A DNA stretch of 49,755 nt from Streptomyces sp. ISL-87 (GCF_018614095.1 NZ_JAGGOY010000069.1:1-49755); one strand, 5' to 3'; shown: positions 32,724 through 41,551, counted from the first letter of the stretch. Notes: generated by a model not told the origin, from the sequence alone. Numbers and translations are program-made.

Positions 32724-34111
32724 CACAGGGTCCGCAGCGCGTGGTCGAGGACGCGGACGCCGAAGTGCAGGGCGTCGACCGGGACCCGCTCGTCCACTCC
32801 GTGGAAGAGGGACCAGTAGTCGAAGCCGGGCGGCAGCTTGAGCGGGGAGAAGCCGTAGCCGGTGATGCCGAGCCGGGAGAACTGTTTGGCATCGGTGCCG
32901 CCCGCCATGCAGAACGGCACTACGTGTGCGGTGGGGTCGAACCGTTCGACCGACTCGCGCAGGATTGCGTACGTCCGCCCGTCCACCGGGGCTTCGAGGG
33001 CCACCTCCCGGTGGTGGAACTCCCACCGCACGTCGGGGCCGGTGAGTTCGTCCAGGGTGGCGATGAACTCGGCCTCGCCGCCGGGCAGCATCCGGCCGTC
33101 GATGTAGGCGGTGGCGTGCCCGGGGATCACGTTGAGCTTGTAACCGGCGTTGAGCATCGTCGGGTTGGCGCTGTTGCGTACGGTCGCCTCGACCAGGGCG
33201 GCGGCCGGGCCGAGCTTGGCGAGGAGCTCGTCGAGGTCGAAGCCGCGGCCGTGCGGGTTCACCGACAGGCCTTGCAGGGCGGCAAGTTCGGTGATGCAGG
33301 CGGTGACGGTGCCGGTGAGCCGGACCGGCCACTCGTACTCGCCGATCCGGGCCACGGCGGCGGCGAGCCGGCTCACCGCGTTGGCCCCGTTGGGCTTGGA
33401 GCCGTGGCCGGCGGCGCCGTGCGCAGTCAACTTCAGCCAGGCGGTGCCGCGTTCACCGGCCGCGATCGGGTAGAGGGCCCGGCCGGGACCGGTGTGCAGG
33501 GTGAAGGCACCAGATTCGCTGAGGCCTTCCGTACAGCCCTCGAAGAGGTGCGGGTGATCGTCGGCGAGGAACCCCGACCCGTCGACGGCGCGGTCCTCCT
33601 CGTCGGCGGTGTAGGCGATCACGATGTCCCGGCGCGGCCAGCAGTCCTGTCCCCGTTCGGCTGCCCGCGCCCAGGCCCGTACGACGGCCAGCACCATCGC
33701 GTCCATGTTCTTCATGTCGACGGCCCCGCGGCCCCAGACCACCCCGTCCCGGACCTCGCCCGAGAAGGGGTCCACGCTCCAGTCGGCGGCCTCGGCGGGC
33801 ACCACGTCCAGGTGGCCGTGGACGAGGAGGGCATCGGCGGAGGGGTCGGTGCCCTCGATCCGGGCCACCACATTGGTGCGGCCCGGGGTGCGCTCCAGCA
33901 GCACCGGCTCCAGCCCCGCGGCGGCGAGGCGCTCGGCGACGTACTCGGCGGCGGGGCGCTCCCGGCAGTCGCCGCCGCCCCGGTTGGTGGTGTCGATGCG
34001 GATCAGCCCGGAGGTGAACTCGACCACCTCGTCGAAGGCCGCCGCGTCCAGTGCGGCGGAGTCGTCGGCGGTGCCGTCAGCGGAGCCATCCGTTGCGTGC
34101 ATGTCAGCCAT
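32723..34111 (-). CDS. M20-family metallopeptidase/carboxypeptidase
   Basis: A 462-residue zinc exopeptidase. Metal ligands lie in LLVHGHLDVVP (H98, H100, D102) and WGRGAVDMKN, with the catalytic Glu in TADEEDRAVDG. HGAAGHGSKPNGANAV begins the dimerisation lid, and GGTDAKQF is near the C-terminus. This is the ArgE/DapE/CPG2 family, and the substrate is probably a dipeptide or N-acyl amino acid. ATG 34111 has GGAGGAGC upstream. The gene overlaps the M55 gene by 8 bp and the S9 gene by 1 bp. Confidence 0.93.
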   Translation of the reverse strand: MADMHATDGSADGTADDSAALDAAAFDEVVEFTSGLIRIDTTNRGGGDCRERPAAEYVAERLAAAGLEPVLLERTPGRTNVVARIEGTDPSADALLVHGHLDVVPAEAADWSVDPFSGEVRDGVVWGRGAVDMKNMDAMVLAVVRAWARAAERGQDCWPRRDIVIAYTADEEDRAVDGSGFLADDHPHLFEGCTEGLSESGAFTLHTGPGRALYPIAAGERGTAWLKLTAHGAAGHGSKPNGANAVSRLAAAVARIGEYEWPVRLTGTVTACITELAALQGLSVNPHGRGFDLDELLAKLGPAAALVEATVRNSANPTMLNAGYKLNVIPGHATAYIDGRMLPGGEAEFIATLDELTGPDVRWEFHHREVALEAPVDGRTYAILRESVERFDPTAHVVPFCMAGGTDAKQFSRLGITGYGFSPLKLPPGFDYWSLFHGVDERVPVDALHFGVRVLDHALRTL

Positions 34112-34937
34112 ATTGCTCCTCCACGGCCGCCGAGACGACCGTCGTGACCGCCTTGAAGGTCCGGATCCCCTCGTACATCGTCTCGCTGGTGTACGCGACT
34201 CTGCGTTCTCCGGAGCGTTCGGCGCCCGGGACCACGGTGGCGGCCAGCGCCAGGTGCTCGGCGTCGAATTCCAGCTCCACCGTGAAGGGGCCGCCACGCA
34301 CGGGTTCGTGGCGGACCGCGAGCGCGGTGGCCTGCTTGGCTGCGGCCCGGATGTCGGCGGCGGTGCGGGCCGGCGTGCGGCACACCGCGGCGTAGCGCGA
34401 GACGTGGTCCTTGACCGCGACCGTCACCGCGCCGGGGGCGTAGCCGGCGGCATCGACGCAGGTCAGGTCGTCGCCGGTGACCAGGATGACCGGGACACCG
34501 CACTCGGCGACGACGTGGGCGTTGAGCAGGCCCTCGCTCGCCCGGGTTCCGTTGAGCCAGACGCCGGTGATGGAGTTCGCGAGGTAGGTGTGGGCGAGGA
34601 CGCCTTCTGAGCCGGCGCCGGTGTGGTAGCCGACGAAGGCGATGCCGTCGATGTCGCCGTGCTGGACGCCCTCGACCATGGAGAGGGACTTGTGGCGTCC
34701 TGTGAGCATCTCGACCCGGGCGTCGAGGCCCTCCAGGAGCAGGTTCCGCATGGTCCAATGGGCCTCGTTGACGAGGACCTCATCGGCGCCGCCGTCGAAG
34801 AAGCCGAGTACGGCGGCGTTCACGTCGGAGGTGAACATCGCGCGGCAGCGCTCCCACTGCGGCGTCCCGGGCAGCACGTCCGCGGGCCAGGTGACGCCGG
34901 TGGCGCCTTCCATGTCGGCGGAGATGAGGATCTTCAT
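34104..34937 (-). CDS. M55-family D-aminopeptidase (DppA-like)
   Basis: A 277-residue zinc aminopeptidase related to Bacillus DppA, which hydrolyses short D-amino-acid peptides. It begins MKILISADMEGATGVTWP with the DxE zinc ligands (D8, E10), and has NEAHWTMRNLL, FVGYHTGAGSEGVLAHT and SETMYEGIRTF near the end. ATG 34937 follows GGGGG. It is the first gene of the M55-M20-S9 operon, overlapping the next by 8 bp. The likely role is recycling of peptides, possibly those containing D-residues from cell-wall turnover; that is inference. Confidence 0.93.
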   Translation of the reverse strand: MKILISADMEGATGVTWPADVLPGTPQWERCRAMFTSDVNAAVLGFFDGGADEVLVNEAHWTMRNLLLEGLDARVEMLTGRHKSLSMVEGVQHGDIDGIAFVGYHTGAGSEGVLAHTYLANSITGVWLNGTRASEGLLNAHVVAECGVPVILVTGDDLTCVDAAGYAPGAVTVAVKDHVSRYAAVCRTPARTAADIRAAAKQATALAVRHEPVRGGPFTVELEFDAEHLALAATVVPGAERSGERRVAYTSETMYEGIRTFKAVTTVVSAAVEEQYG

Positions 34938-35090
34938 CGGGCCCCCAGGCGGTCGGCTGCGCGCGGCGCGGGCGACCCGGACGGGTGCCGCCCACGCTGG
35001 GCCCCACCCTAGCCGCCGGCCCCCGTTCCGCCGCGGGACCACGCCCGGCGGCGGCGACGGCCGGCCGCCGGGTCGGGCAGTTCACTCGTT

Positions 35091-35119
35091 CCGGTGAGGC
35101 CGCATGGGGGCCTCACCGG
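35091..35119. terminator. Terminator hairpin after the SRPBCC gene
   Basis: CCGGTGAGGCC-GCATGGG-GGCCTCACCGG is a perfect 11-bp stem with a 7-nt loop. It lies just past the 3' end (35132) of the minus-strand SRPBCC gene and before the peptidase operon. Confidence 0.75.
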
Positions 35120-35131
35120 CAACGGCGGTGC

Positions 35132-35575
35132 TCAGCCCTCGACTTCGGCGGCCAGGTTCTCCAGCACGGTGTCGTAGATCCGGCCGAGGCCCTTGGGCGC
35201 GAAGGTGCGCTCGAAGAAGCCGCCGATCCCGCCCGCGCCGGCCCACACCGTGGTGACCACGGCCTTGGACTTGCCCTCGCCGGCCGGGGTGACGACCCAG
35301 GTGGTGACCATGGAGGAGTTACGGTCCTTCTCCACCAGCTGGCCGTCGGTGGGCTCGCTGACCTCCAGCAGGCAGTCACGGACGCGCTTGCTGGTGGCCT
35401 GGAGCTTCCAGTGGACGAGGGTGCCCTCGCCGTCGCCGCCCTCGCGCACCTCGTACTCGCTGAAGTGCTCGGGCAGCAGCTTGCCCCGGGTACCGGTGTA
35501 GTCCGCCAGCGCGTCGAACACGGTCTCCGCGTCGGCCGCGATGATCCGCTCCGTGGTGGCCTCGACCTGCGCCAT
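35132..35575 (-). CDS. SRPBCC-fold protein
   Basis: A 147-residue START-like single-domain protein: MAQVEATTERIIAADAETVFDALADYTGTRGKLLPEHFSEYEV, later TLVHWKLQATSKRVRDCLLEVSEP and a C-terminal helix region GGIGGFFERTFAPKGLGRIYDTVLENLAAEV. It belongs to the Polyketide_cyc2 family, with no assigned ligand. ATG 35575 follows GGAGGAAC at good spacing. It is distinct from the SRPBCC protein at 15.6-16.0 kb. It stands alone between a terminator and a divergent secreted peptidase gene. Confidence 0.87.
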   Translation of the reverse strand: MAQVEATTERIIAADAETVFDALADYTGTRGKLLPEHFSEYEVREGGDGEGTLVHWKLQATSKRVRDCLLEVSEPTDGQLVEKDRNSSMVTTWVVTPAGEGKSKAVVTTVWAGAGGIGGFFERTFAPKGLGRIYDTVLENLAAEVEG

Positions 35576-35883
35576 AGCTGTTCCTCCAGCAGTTGTGTCC
35601 GCTCGTTGCCGCAAGCCAACCACCTCCGGCTCGGCCGCCCAAATCGGCCCCGGGTATCTCCCGCCCGGGCACAGCCGGGTGCGCCTCGTGTGGTTGGGGC
35701 AAAACCGGCCCGGGGGTCCGCGGTGGGTGAACCTGACCAGCCCCCGGTGCGCCCGGCTGACCCTCCGCTGACCTCGTACGGCCGCTGAAAGGTCATCACA
35801 TCGGGCCAATAGGCACCGCAATCCCGCCTTCCAGCCGTCGGTTCCGGGACGATTCCGCCCAGAACCCTCGGCTGGGAGGCCCC
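35576..35883. other. 308-bp divergent intergenic region
   Basis: It lies between the divergent SRPBCC and aminopeptidase genes. I see no gene or strong hairpin. An AT-richer patch near 35780-35815 (AAAGGTCATCACATCGGGCCAATAGG) is a possible promoter area for the aminopeptidase, and GCTGGGAGG before 35884 is its ribosome site. Confidence 0.4.
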
Positions 35884-37467
35884 ATGATCCGCCCCTCGAT
35901 CCGCCCCTTCAAGAAGCGCGCCGCCGTCCTGCTCTCGCTGTCCATCGCCACCGTCGCCGCGACCCTGGCGAGCCCGGTCACGGCCGCGCCCGCCGCCCCG
36001 GCCGCACCGAAGGCCGCCGCGCTCACCTGGACCGGCTGCGCGACCACCCGCTACCCGACCCTCCAGTGCGCCTCCCTCAAGGTCCCGCTCGACCACGACC
36101 GGCCCACCGGGCGGCAGATCACCCTCGCCCTGACCCGGGTCCCGCACACCGCCGCGAAATCCCAGGGCCCGCTGTTGGTCAACCCCGGCGGCCCGGGCGG
36201 AAGCGGACGCGGGCTGGCCGGGTACATCGCCTCCGCGCTGCCGAAGGACGTGGCCGCCCAGTACGACGTGATCGGGTTCGACCCCCGCGGTGTGGGCAAG
36301 AGCGAGCCGGCCCTGGACTGCGGCGCCGGTCACTTCACGCCCGTCCGGCCGGACTCCGTCCCGCGCGACGAGAACACCGAGCAGGCCAACCTGGAGCGGG
36401 TCCGGTCCTTCGCCGAGTCCTGCCAGACCAAGCACGCGGACGTGCTCCCGTACATCGGCACGGTCTCGGCCGCCCGCGACATCGAGGTGCTGCGCACCGC
36501 CCTGGGCGCGGAGAAGGTCAGCTACTTCGGCTACTCGTACGGGACCTACCTGGGCGCGGTGTACGCCAAGCTCCACCCGGCCCGGGTGCACCGCCTGGTC
36601 CTGGACTCCGTGGTGGACCCGAGCGGGGTCTGGTACGAGGACAACCTCGCCCAGGACCAGGCCTTCGACGCCCGCCACAAGGCCTTCCTGGCCTGGGTGG
36701 CCCAGTACGACGCCACGTACCGGCTCGGCACCGACCCGGCGGAGGTGGAGGAGCGCTGGTACGCGATGCGCGACGCCGTGCGCGAGACCCCCGCCGGCGG
36801 CAAGGTGGGCCCGGCCGAGCTGGAGGACACCTTCCTGCCGGGCGGCTACTACAACGGCTACTGGCCGAACCTCGCGGAGGCCTTCTCGGCGTACGCCGTG
36901 ACCGAGGACCCGAAGCCGCTGGTGGCGGCGTACGAGCGGTTCGGCGCGGTGGAGCCCTCGGCGGGCAACAGCTACAGCGTGTACTCGGCGGTGCAGTGCC
37001 GGGACTCGGCCTGGCCGAAGGACTGGAACCAGTGGCGCGCCGACATGTGGCGTACGCATGCCAAGGCGCCCTTCATGACTTGGAACAACGCCTGGTACAA
37101 CGCCCCGTGCGCGTTCTGGCGGACGGAGCCGCTCCAGGCGCCGGACGTCACCAACACCGGCCTGCCGCAGGCGCTCCTGCTCCAGGCGACGGAGGACGCG
37201 GCGACGCCGTTCGAGGGCGCGCTGAGCATGCGGGAGAAGCTGGCGGGCTCGGCCCTGGTGGTCGAGGAGGGCGGCGGCAACCACGGGATCTCGCTGAGCG
37301 GCAACAAGTGCCTGGACGAGAAGGTGTCGGCGTACCTGAAGACGGGCCGGGCCACGGACGCCACCTGCCCCGCCCAGCCCGCCCCGAAGCCGGCCCCGCT
37401 GACCCGCGCGGTCCCGCCCTCGGCGGGCGGCGCGGCCCTGCACGGCCTGCTGGGCTTCCGCGGCTGA
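35884..37467 (+). CDS. Secreted tripeptidyl aminopeptidase (S33 alpha/beta-hydrolase)
   Basis: A 527-residue exported exopeptidase of the Streptomyces TAP/SlpD group, removing tripeptides from protein N-termini. A Sec-type signal peptide (MIRPSIRPFKKRAAVLLSLSIATVAATLASPVTA) precedes the mature chain. The alpha/beta-hydrolase domain shows NPGGPGGSG (oxyanion), FDPRGVGKSEP, the nucleophile elbow GYSYGTYLG, a late Asp in ATEDAATPFEGA, and the His in GGGNHGISL. Four or more cysteines and the C-terminal lid domain fit the family. ATG 35884 has GGGAGG upstream. A 16-bp sequence at its 3' end recurs at 37499-37514. Confidence 0.93.
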   Translation: MIRPSIRPFKKRAAVLLSLSIATVAATLASPVTAAPAAPAAPKAAALTWTGCATTRYPTLQCASLKVPLDHDRPTGRQITLALTRVPHTAAKSQGPLLVNPGGPGGSGRGLAGYIASALPKDVAAQYDVIGFDPRGVGKSEPALDCGAGHFTPVRPDSVPRDENTEQANLERVRSFAESCQTKHADVLPYIGTVSAARDIEVLRTALGAEKVSYFGYSYGTYLGAVYAKLHPARVHRLVLDSVVDPSGVWYEDNLAQDQAFDARHKAFLAWVAQYDATYRLGTDPAEVEERWYAMRDAVRETPAGGKVGPAELEDTFLPGGYYNGYWPNLAEAFSAYAVTEDPKPLVAAYERFGAVEPSAGNSYSVYSAVQCRDSAWPKDWNQWRADMWRTHAKAPFMTWNNAWYNAPCAFWRTEPLQAPDVTNTGLPQALLLQATEDAATPFEGALSMREKLAGSALVVEEGGGNHGISLSGNKCLDEKVSAYLKTGRATDATCPAQPAPKPAPLTRAVPPSAGGAALHGLLGFRG

Positions 37468-37548
37468 CCGCTGCCGACTGCCCGGCTGATCGCCTGCCGG
37501 GCTTCCGCGGCTGATCTCCACCGGACAGGATCATGTCCATGACCTGCC

Positions 37549-37576
37549 GGCTGAGATCCCCGGGGCGGTCTCAGCC
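37549..37576. terminator. Bidirectional terminator between aminopeptidase and HEAT-repeat genes
   Basis: GGCTGAGA-N12-TCTCAGCC pairs 37549-37556 with 37569-37576. The right arm covers the stop codon of the convergent HEAT-repeat gene. Confidence 0.6.
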
Positions 37577-38125
37577 GAGAGCGAGACCGCGCAGGGCCCC
37601 GGTCGCCGCCACCGCCAGCCGGGGGTGCGACTGGGCCCGGGTCAGGACCTCGCGGGCGCCCGGATCGCCCAGCGTGCCCAGGCCTTCGACGCACGCGAGG
37701 GCGACCCTCCAGTACGGGTCGTTCGGCGCGAGCAGCCGGGACAGCGTGCGGATCAGCGTCGGGGCCGACTCCGGGGCCCGCAGCGACGTGAGCAGCCGGA
37801 CCGGGTACAGGGCGTAGGCCGTGCGGAGTTCGTTGGTCGCGAGGGCCGCCGCCGCGCGGGCGGTGCGCGGGTCGGCCAGGACGGCCAGCGCCTCGGCGGC
37901 GGCCGCGCAGCGCGGCGGGTCCCGGTGGTTCAGCAGCAGTACGAGCGGCTCGAAGGCGCGGCGGTCGCCCGCCAGCCCCAGCCGGTACGCGGCCAGCTCG
38001 CGGGCCCATAGCGGCAGCCCGGCCGAGGTCAGGGAGGCGGCCAGGGCCTCCGGTTCCGCCGCGAGCAGCACCTCGTACGCGGGTGACTGCTCCGCCTCCG
38101 CCCGCAGGCGCTCCAGCACATTCAC
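37571..38125 (-). CDS. HEAT-repeat protein
   Basis: A 184-residue all-helical protein with about four or five HEAT/PBS-lyase-like repeats: LPLWARELAAYRLGLAGDRRAFEPLVLLLNHRDPPRCAAAAEALAVLADPRTARAAAALATN and DPYWRVALACVEGLGTLGDPGAREVLTRA. Such repeats usually mediate protein-protein contacts; no enzymatic motif is present. The start ATG 38125 is divergent from the 3-hydroxyacyl-CoA dehydrogenase, 420 bp away. The partner is unknown. Confidence 0.85.
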   Translation of the reverse strand: MNVLERLRAEAEQSPAYEVLLAAEPEALAASLTSAGLPLWARELAAYRLGLAGDRRAFEPLVLLLNHRDPPRCAAAAEALAVLADPRTARAAAALATNELRTAYALYPVRLLTSLRAPESAPTLIRTLSRLLAPNDPYWRVALACVEGLGTLGDPGAREVLTRAQSHPRLAVAATGALRGLALG

Positions 38126-38545
38126 CCGTCCACCTTAGGGGCGCGCACGCGGCGGGGCGGCGTACATCACATGACCCGGCATCTCCCGTGCTCTGGCCAA
38201 GCAGTTACCGACGGGTTAATCTCGCTTCAACACGTACGGGGCAGCCTGGTGACGCAGCCGCCCCGTGTAGTCGGTTCGCGTGTTTCCAGTACGGCTGTCG
38301 CATGTACCGCATGCTTCGCCATGTACAGCCGGTGTGGCCCCGGGACAGGGTCCGCCGCTTTCCGCCCTTCGGGCATCTCGTTTTCGCCCTGCGGGCATCT
38401 CGTTTCCGCCCCACGGGCATCCCGTACGGCACCAGCGCGCCCCTCAAGGCCCCTCGTTTCGTCGTCTCTTCGTTTCGTCGTTTCTTCGACGAGCCGTTCC
38501 GCGCGCCCACCCTCAGTCGTCACCCTCTTTCACTGGAGTCCCGCG
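38126..38545. other. 420-bp intergenic region upstream of the hydroxyacyl-CoA dehydrogenase
   Basis: I see no gene here. It holds a possible promoter zone (TTACCGACGGGTTAATCT near 38205), an ACGGGGC/GCCCCGT hairpin (38236-38266), repeated GCATGTAC/CCATGTAC words (38298-38326), a 22-bp triple repeat (38357-38422) and a pyrimidine-rich TCGTTTCGTCG repeat (38453-38490). The long leader suggests post-transcriptional control. Confidence 0.45.
38357..38422. repeat. 22-bp tandem repeat, three copies
   Basis: Units at 38357-38378, 38379-38400 and 38401-38422 share CGTTTTCGCCC..CGGGCATCT. Within each unit GCCC..CGGGC can pair as a small hairpin. It lies 124 bp before the dehydrogenase start. Confidence 0.85.
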
Positions 38546-40342
38546 ATGGACCGTCCGTCCAGTCAGTCCTCCCTCCAGACCATCGCCGTCGTCGGCCTCG
38601 GCACGATGGGCACCGGCATCGCCGAGGTCCTCGCCCGGGCCGGCCGCGAGGTCATCGGCATCGACATCAGCGACACCGCCACCCGCCGGGCCACGGCCGC
38701 CCTCGCGGCCACCACCGCCCGCTCCGTGGCCAAGGAGCGGATCACGGAGGAGGAGCGGGACGGTGTCCTCGCCCGATTCCGTACGTTCACCGAGCTGACC
38801 GCCGCCGCCGACGCCGATCTGGTCATCGAGGTCGTCCCGGAGAGCTACGAGCTCAAGCAGCAGCTCTTCCGCGAGCTCGACGCGATCGTCCGGCCCGACA
38901 CGATTCTGGCCACCGGCACCAACGCCCTCTCGGTGACCCGCATGGCAGCCGAGTCCCAGCGTCCGGAGCGCGTCCTGGGTCTGCACTTCTTCAACCCCGC
39001 CCCGGCGATGAAGCTGGTCGAGGTCGTCTCCTGTGTGCTCACGGCCCCGACGGCCGTCGAGGCCGTGACCGCGCTGGCGCGCGAGCTCGGCAAGGAGCCC
39101 GTCTCGGTCGGCGACCGCCCCGGTTTCGTCGCGGACGGCCTGCTCTTCGGCTACCTCAACCAGGCCGCCGCCATGTTCGAGTCGAAGTACGCCTCCCGCG
39201 AGGACATCGACGCGGCGATGCGGCTGGGCTGCGGCCTCCCCATGGGCCCGCTGGCCCTGCTCGATCTGATCGGTGTGGACACCGCCCGCACCGTCCTGGA
39301 GGCCATGTACGCCTCCTCCGGCGACCGCCTGCACGCCCCGGCCCCGATCCTGGGCCACCTCGCCGAGGCGGGCCTGACCGGGCAGAAGTCCGGACGCGGC
39401 TTCTACACGTACGAGGCCGCGGGCAGCCCGGTGATCGTCCGCGACCTCCAGACGCCGCTGGACGGGGCCCTGCTCGGCGCGGGCCGCCACGTGTCCTCGG
39501 TCGGCGTGGCCGGTTCGGGCACCATGGCGAGCGGTATCGCGCAGGTCTTCGCGCAGGCCGGCTTCACCGTGGTGCTGGCCGCCCGCAGCCAGGAGAAGGC
39601 GGAGGCCGCCAAGGCCGCGATCGGCAAGTCCTTGGGCCGTGCGGTGTCCAAGGGCCGGCTGACCGAGGCGGCCGCCGCGCAGACCATGGAGCTGATCACC
39701 CCGGCCGGTTCGCTGGACGCCTTCGCGGACGTGGACCTGGCCGTGGAGGCCGTCGCCGAGAACCTCGCGGTCAAGCAGGAGCTGTTCGCGGGCCTGGACA
39801 AGGTCTGCAAGCCGGGCGCGGTGCTGGCCACCACCACCTCCTCGCTGCCGGTGATCGCCATCGCCCGCGCGACCTCGCGTCCGCAGGACGTGATCGGCAT
39901 GCACTTCTTCAACCCGGCGCCGGCCATGAAGCTGGTCGAGGTGGTGCGTACGGTCCTGACCGCCGACGATGTGCACGCCACGGTCCGCGAGATCTGCACG
40001 AAGGTGCGCAAGCACCCGGTGGACTGCGGGGACCGGGCCGGCTTCATCGTGAACGCGCTGCTGTTCCCGTACTTGAACAACGCCATCAAGATGGTCGAGC
40101 AGCACTACGCGACCCTCGATGACATCGACGCCGCGATGAAGCTGGGCGGCGGGTACCCGATGGGTCCCTTCGAACTCCTCGACGTGGTCGGCCTGGATGT
40201 CTCGCTGGCCATCGAGAAGGTCCTCCACAAGGAGTTCCGCGACCCCGGTCTGGCCCCGTCCCCGCTGCTGGAGCACCTGGTGGCGGCGGGCTGCCTGGGC
40301 CGGAAGACCGGCCGCGGATTCCGTGAGTACGCCCGCCGGTAA
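38546..40342 (+). CDS. 3-hydroxyacyl-CoA dehydrogenase, two fused copies (3-hydroxybutyryl-CoA type)
   Basis: NAD(P)-dependent oxidation of 3-hydroxyacyl-CoA in the cytoplasm. The 598-residue chain is a tandem duplication: copy 1 (about residues 10-295) begins IAVVGLGTMGTGIAEVL, and copy 2 (about 315-598) begins VGVAGSGTMASGIAQVF. Each contains the catalytic-His motif HFFNPAPAMKLVEVV and the C-terminal domain motif D(R/R)xGF(V/I)..LL. The double-domain form is common in actinomycetes. ATG 38546 has CTGGAG upstream. Nearby ccr suggests it feeds the ethylmalonyl-CoA pathway at 3-hydroxybutyryl-CoA. Confidence 0.93.
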   Translation: MDRPSSQSSLQTIAVVGLGTMGTGIAEVLARAGREVIGIDISDTATRRATAALAATTARSVAKERITEEERDGVLARFRTFTELTAAADADLVIEVVPESYELKQQLFRELDAIVRPDTILATGTNALSVTRMAAESQRPERVLGLHFFNPAPAMKLVEVVSCVLTAPTAVEAVTALARELGKEPVSVGDRPGFVADGLLFGYLNQAAAMFESKYASREDIDAAMRLGCGLPMGPLALLDLIGVDTARTVLEAMYASSGDRLHAPAPILGHLAEAGLTGQKSGRGFYTYEAAGSPVIVRDLQTPLDGALLGAGRHVSSVGVAGSGTMASGIAQVFAQAGFTVVLAARSQEKAEAAKAAIGKSLGRAVSKGRLTEAAAAQTMELITPAGSLDAFADVDLAVEAVAENLAVKQELFAGLDKVCKPGAVLATTTSSLPVIAIARATSRPQDVIGMHFFNPAPAMKLVEVVRTVLTADDVHATVREICTKVRKHPVDCGDRAGFIVNALLFPYLNNAIKMVEQHYATLDDIDAAMKLGGGYPMGPFELLDVVGLDVSLAIEKVLHKEFRDPGLAPSPLLEHLVAAGCLGRKTGRGFREYARR

Positions 40343-40505
40343 GCAGCGCCCTGGCCAAGGGCCCCAAGAGCCGGATGCGTGGGGAGGGCTGCTCGGGTCT
40401 GCCGCTCCCTCACGGCAGGCCATACCTTCCGAGCCCAGTGCGGGCTCTCCCCCGCATCCACCCCTGCCCCACCCCCCTCAGGCGCGCTCTCCCGGGCAAA
40501 TGAAG

Positions 40506-40517
40506 TACGTTCGCTCT
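40506..40517 (+). promoter_or_regulatory. Leaderless-type -10 box (TACGTT) of the TetR gene
   Basis: TACGTT (40506-40511) lies 6 nt before ATG 40518. It is the same hexamer as the predicted -10 of the ccr promoter (41546-41551). Confidence 0.4.
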
Positions 40518-41342
40518 ATGCCCCAGCCCGCCAAGACCTCACCCCGCGCCACCACGGCCTCCGACGCCTCGGAGAACCCGGCCGGCACCAAGGCGGCCGC
40601 ACAGCGTCTCAAGATGCGCCGCGAGCTCGCCGCGGCCGCGATGGAGCTGTTCGCGACCAAGGGGTACGAGGCGACGACGGTCGACGAGATCGCCGCGACC
40701 GCCGGAGTGGCGCGCCGGACCTTCTTCCGGCACTTCCGCTCCAAGGAAGAGGCGATCTTCCCGGATCACGACGACACCCTGACCCGCGCCGAGGCGGTGC
40801 TGGACGTGGCCCCGGCGCACGAGCACCCGCTGGACACGGTGTGCCGCGGGATCAAGGAAGTCATGAAGATGTACGCCGCCTCGCCGGCGGTGTCGGTGGA
40901 GCGCTACCGGCTCACCCGCGAGGTGCCCGCGCTGCGGGAGCGGGAGATCGCCTCGGTGGCCCGGTACGAGCGGCTGTTCACGCGCTATCTGCTGGCCCAC
41001 TTCGACGAGCACGACCACCACGACGGCAATGACGACCCGCTGCTGGCCGAGGTGGCCGCGTCGGCGGTGGTCACCGCCCACAACCACGTGCTGCGGCGCT
41101 GGCTGCGGGCGGGCGGTCAGGGGGACGTGGAGGCGCAGCTGGACCACGCCTTCTCGATCGTGCGGAAGACCTTCGGCACGGGGATCGGCGCGGGCCGCAC
41201 GCTGGGGACGGCGCAGCCGGCCGCCGCCGAGCCGGCGGCCGTGCGCACGGAGGGCGAGGTGCTGGTCGCCGTGGCCCGTACGGACGCCCCGCTGGACGAG
41301 GTCATGCGGACCATCGAAGAGGCGCTCAGAAAGAAGCACTAG
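40518..41342 (+). CDS. TetR-family transcriptional regulator
   Basis: A 274-residue regulator. The N-terminal HTH (about residues 35-85) reads RRELAAAAMELFATKGYEATTVDEIAATAGVARRTFFRHFRSKEEAIF. The ligand domain follows, with a His/Asp-rich loop (HFDEHDHHDGNDD) and a C-terminal extension rich in Ala/Thr. ATG 40518 is favoured by the leaderless -10 spacing; ATG 40500 is an alternative. It sits directly upstream of the ethylmalonyl-CoA operon in the same orientation, separated by a strong terminator, so it is a candidate regulator of ccr through the GGCACGCGGTGCC palindrome. That link is inference. Confidence 0.92.
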   Translation: MPQPAKTSPRATTASDASENPAGTKAAAQRLKMRRELAAAAMELFATKGYEATTVDEIAATAGVARRTFFRHFRSKEEAIFPDHDDTLTRAEAVLDVAPAHEHPLDTVCRGIKEVMKMYAASPAVSVERYRLTREVPALREREIASVARYERLFTRYLLAHFDEHDHHDGNDDPLLAEVAASAVVTAHNHVLRRWLRAGGQGDVEAQLDHAFSIVRKTFGTGIGAGRTLGTAQPAAAEPAAVRTEGEVLVAVARTDAPLDEVMRTIEEALRKKH

Positions 41343-41388
41343 CCGACGTACTGGCCGAAGCAGTAGTCGCGCACGTCGCACACGTCAC

Positions 41389-41419
41389 AGTGGCCGCTCC
41401 CGTTACGGGGGCGGCCACT
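41389..41419. terminator. Terminator after the TetR gene
   Basis: AGTGGCCGCTCCCG-TTAC-GGGGGCGGCCACT followed by TTCGTTTG, a long stem with a short T-rich tail. Confidence 0.8.
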
Positions 41420-41509
41420 TTCGTTTGTCCGAGTTGCCCCTACTCACGGGTAACTCTGATCGATCATCGCTCATCTGCGCAGGTCAAAAGGCAAATGAGA
41501 GAAAGTTTT

Positions 41510-41551
41510 GGCACGCGGTGCCTTGCCGGGTGACACGGGGTGCCATACGTT
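41510..41551 (+). promoter_or_regulatory. ccr promoter with adjoining palindromic operator
   Basis: GGCAC-GCG-GTGCC (41510-41522) is a perfect 13-bp interrupted palindrome immediately upstream of TTGCCG (41523-41528), a 17-bp spacer and TACGTT (41546-41551). A related half-site, GGTGCC, occurs inside the spacer (41539-41544). The placement suits an activator or a repressor touching the -35. Confidence 0.5.
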
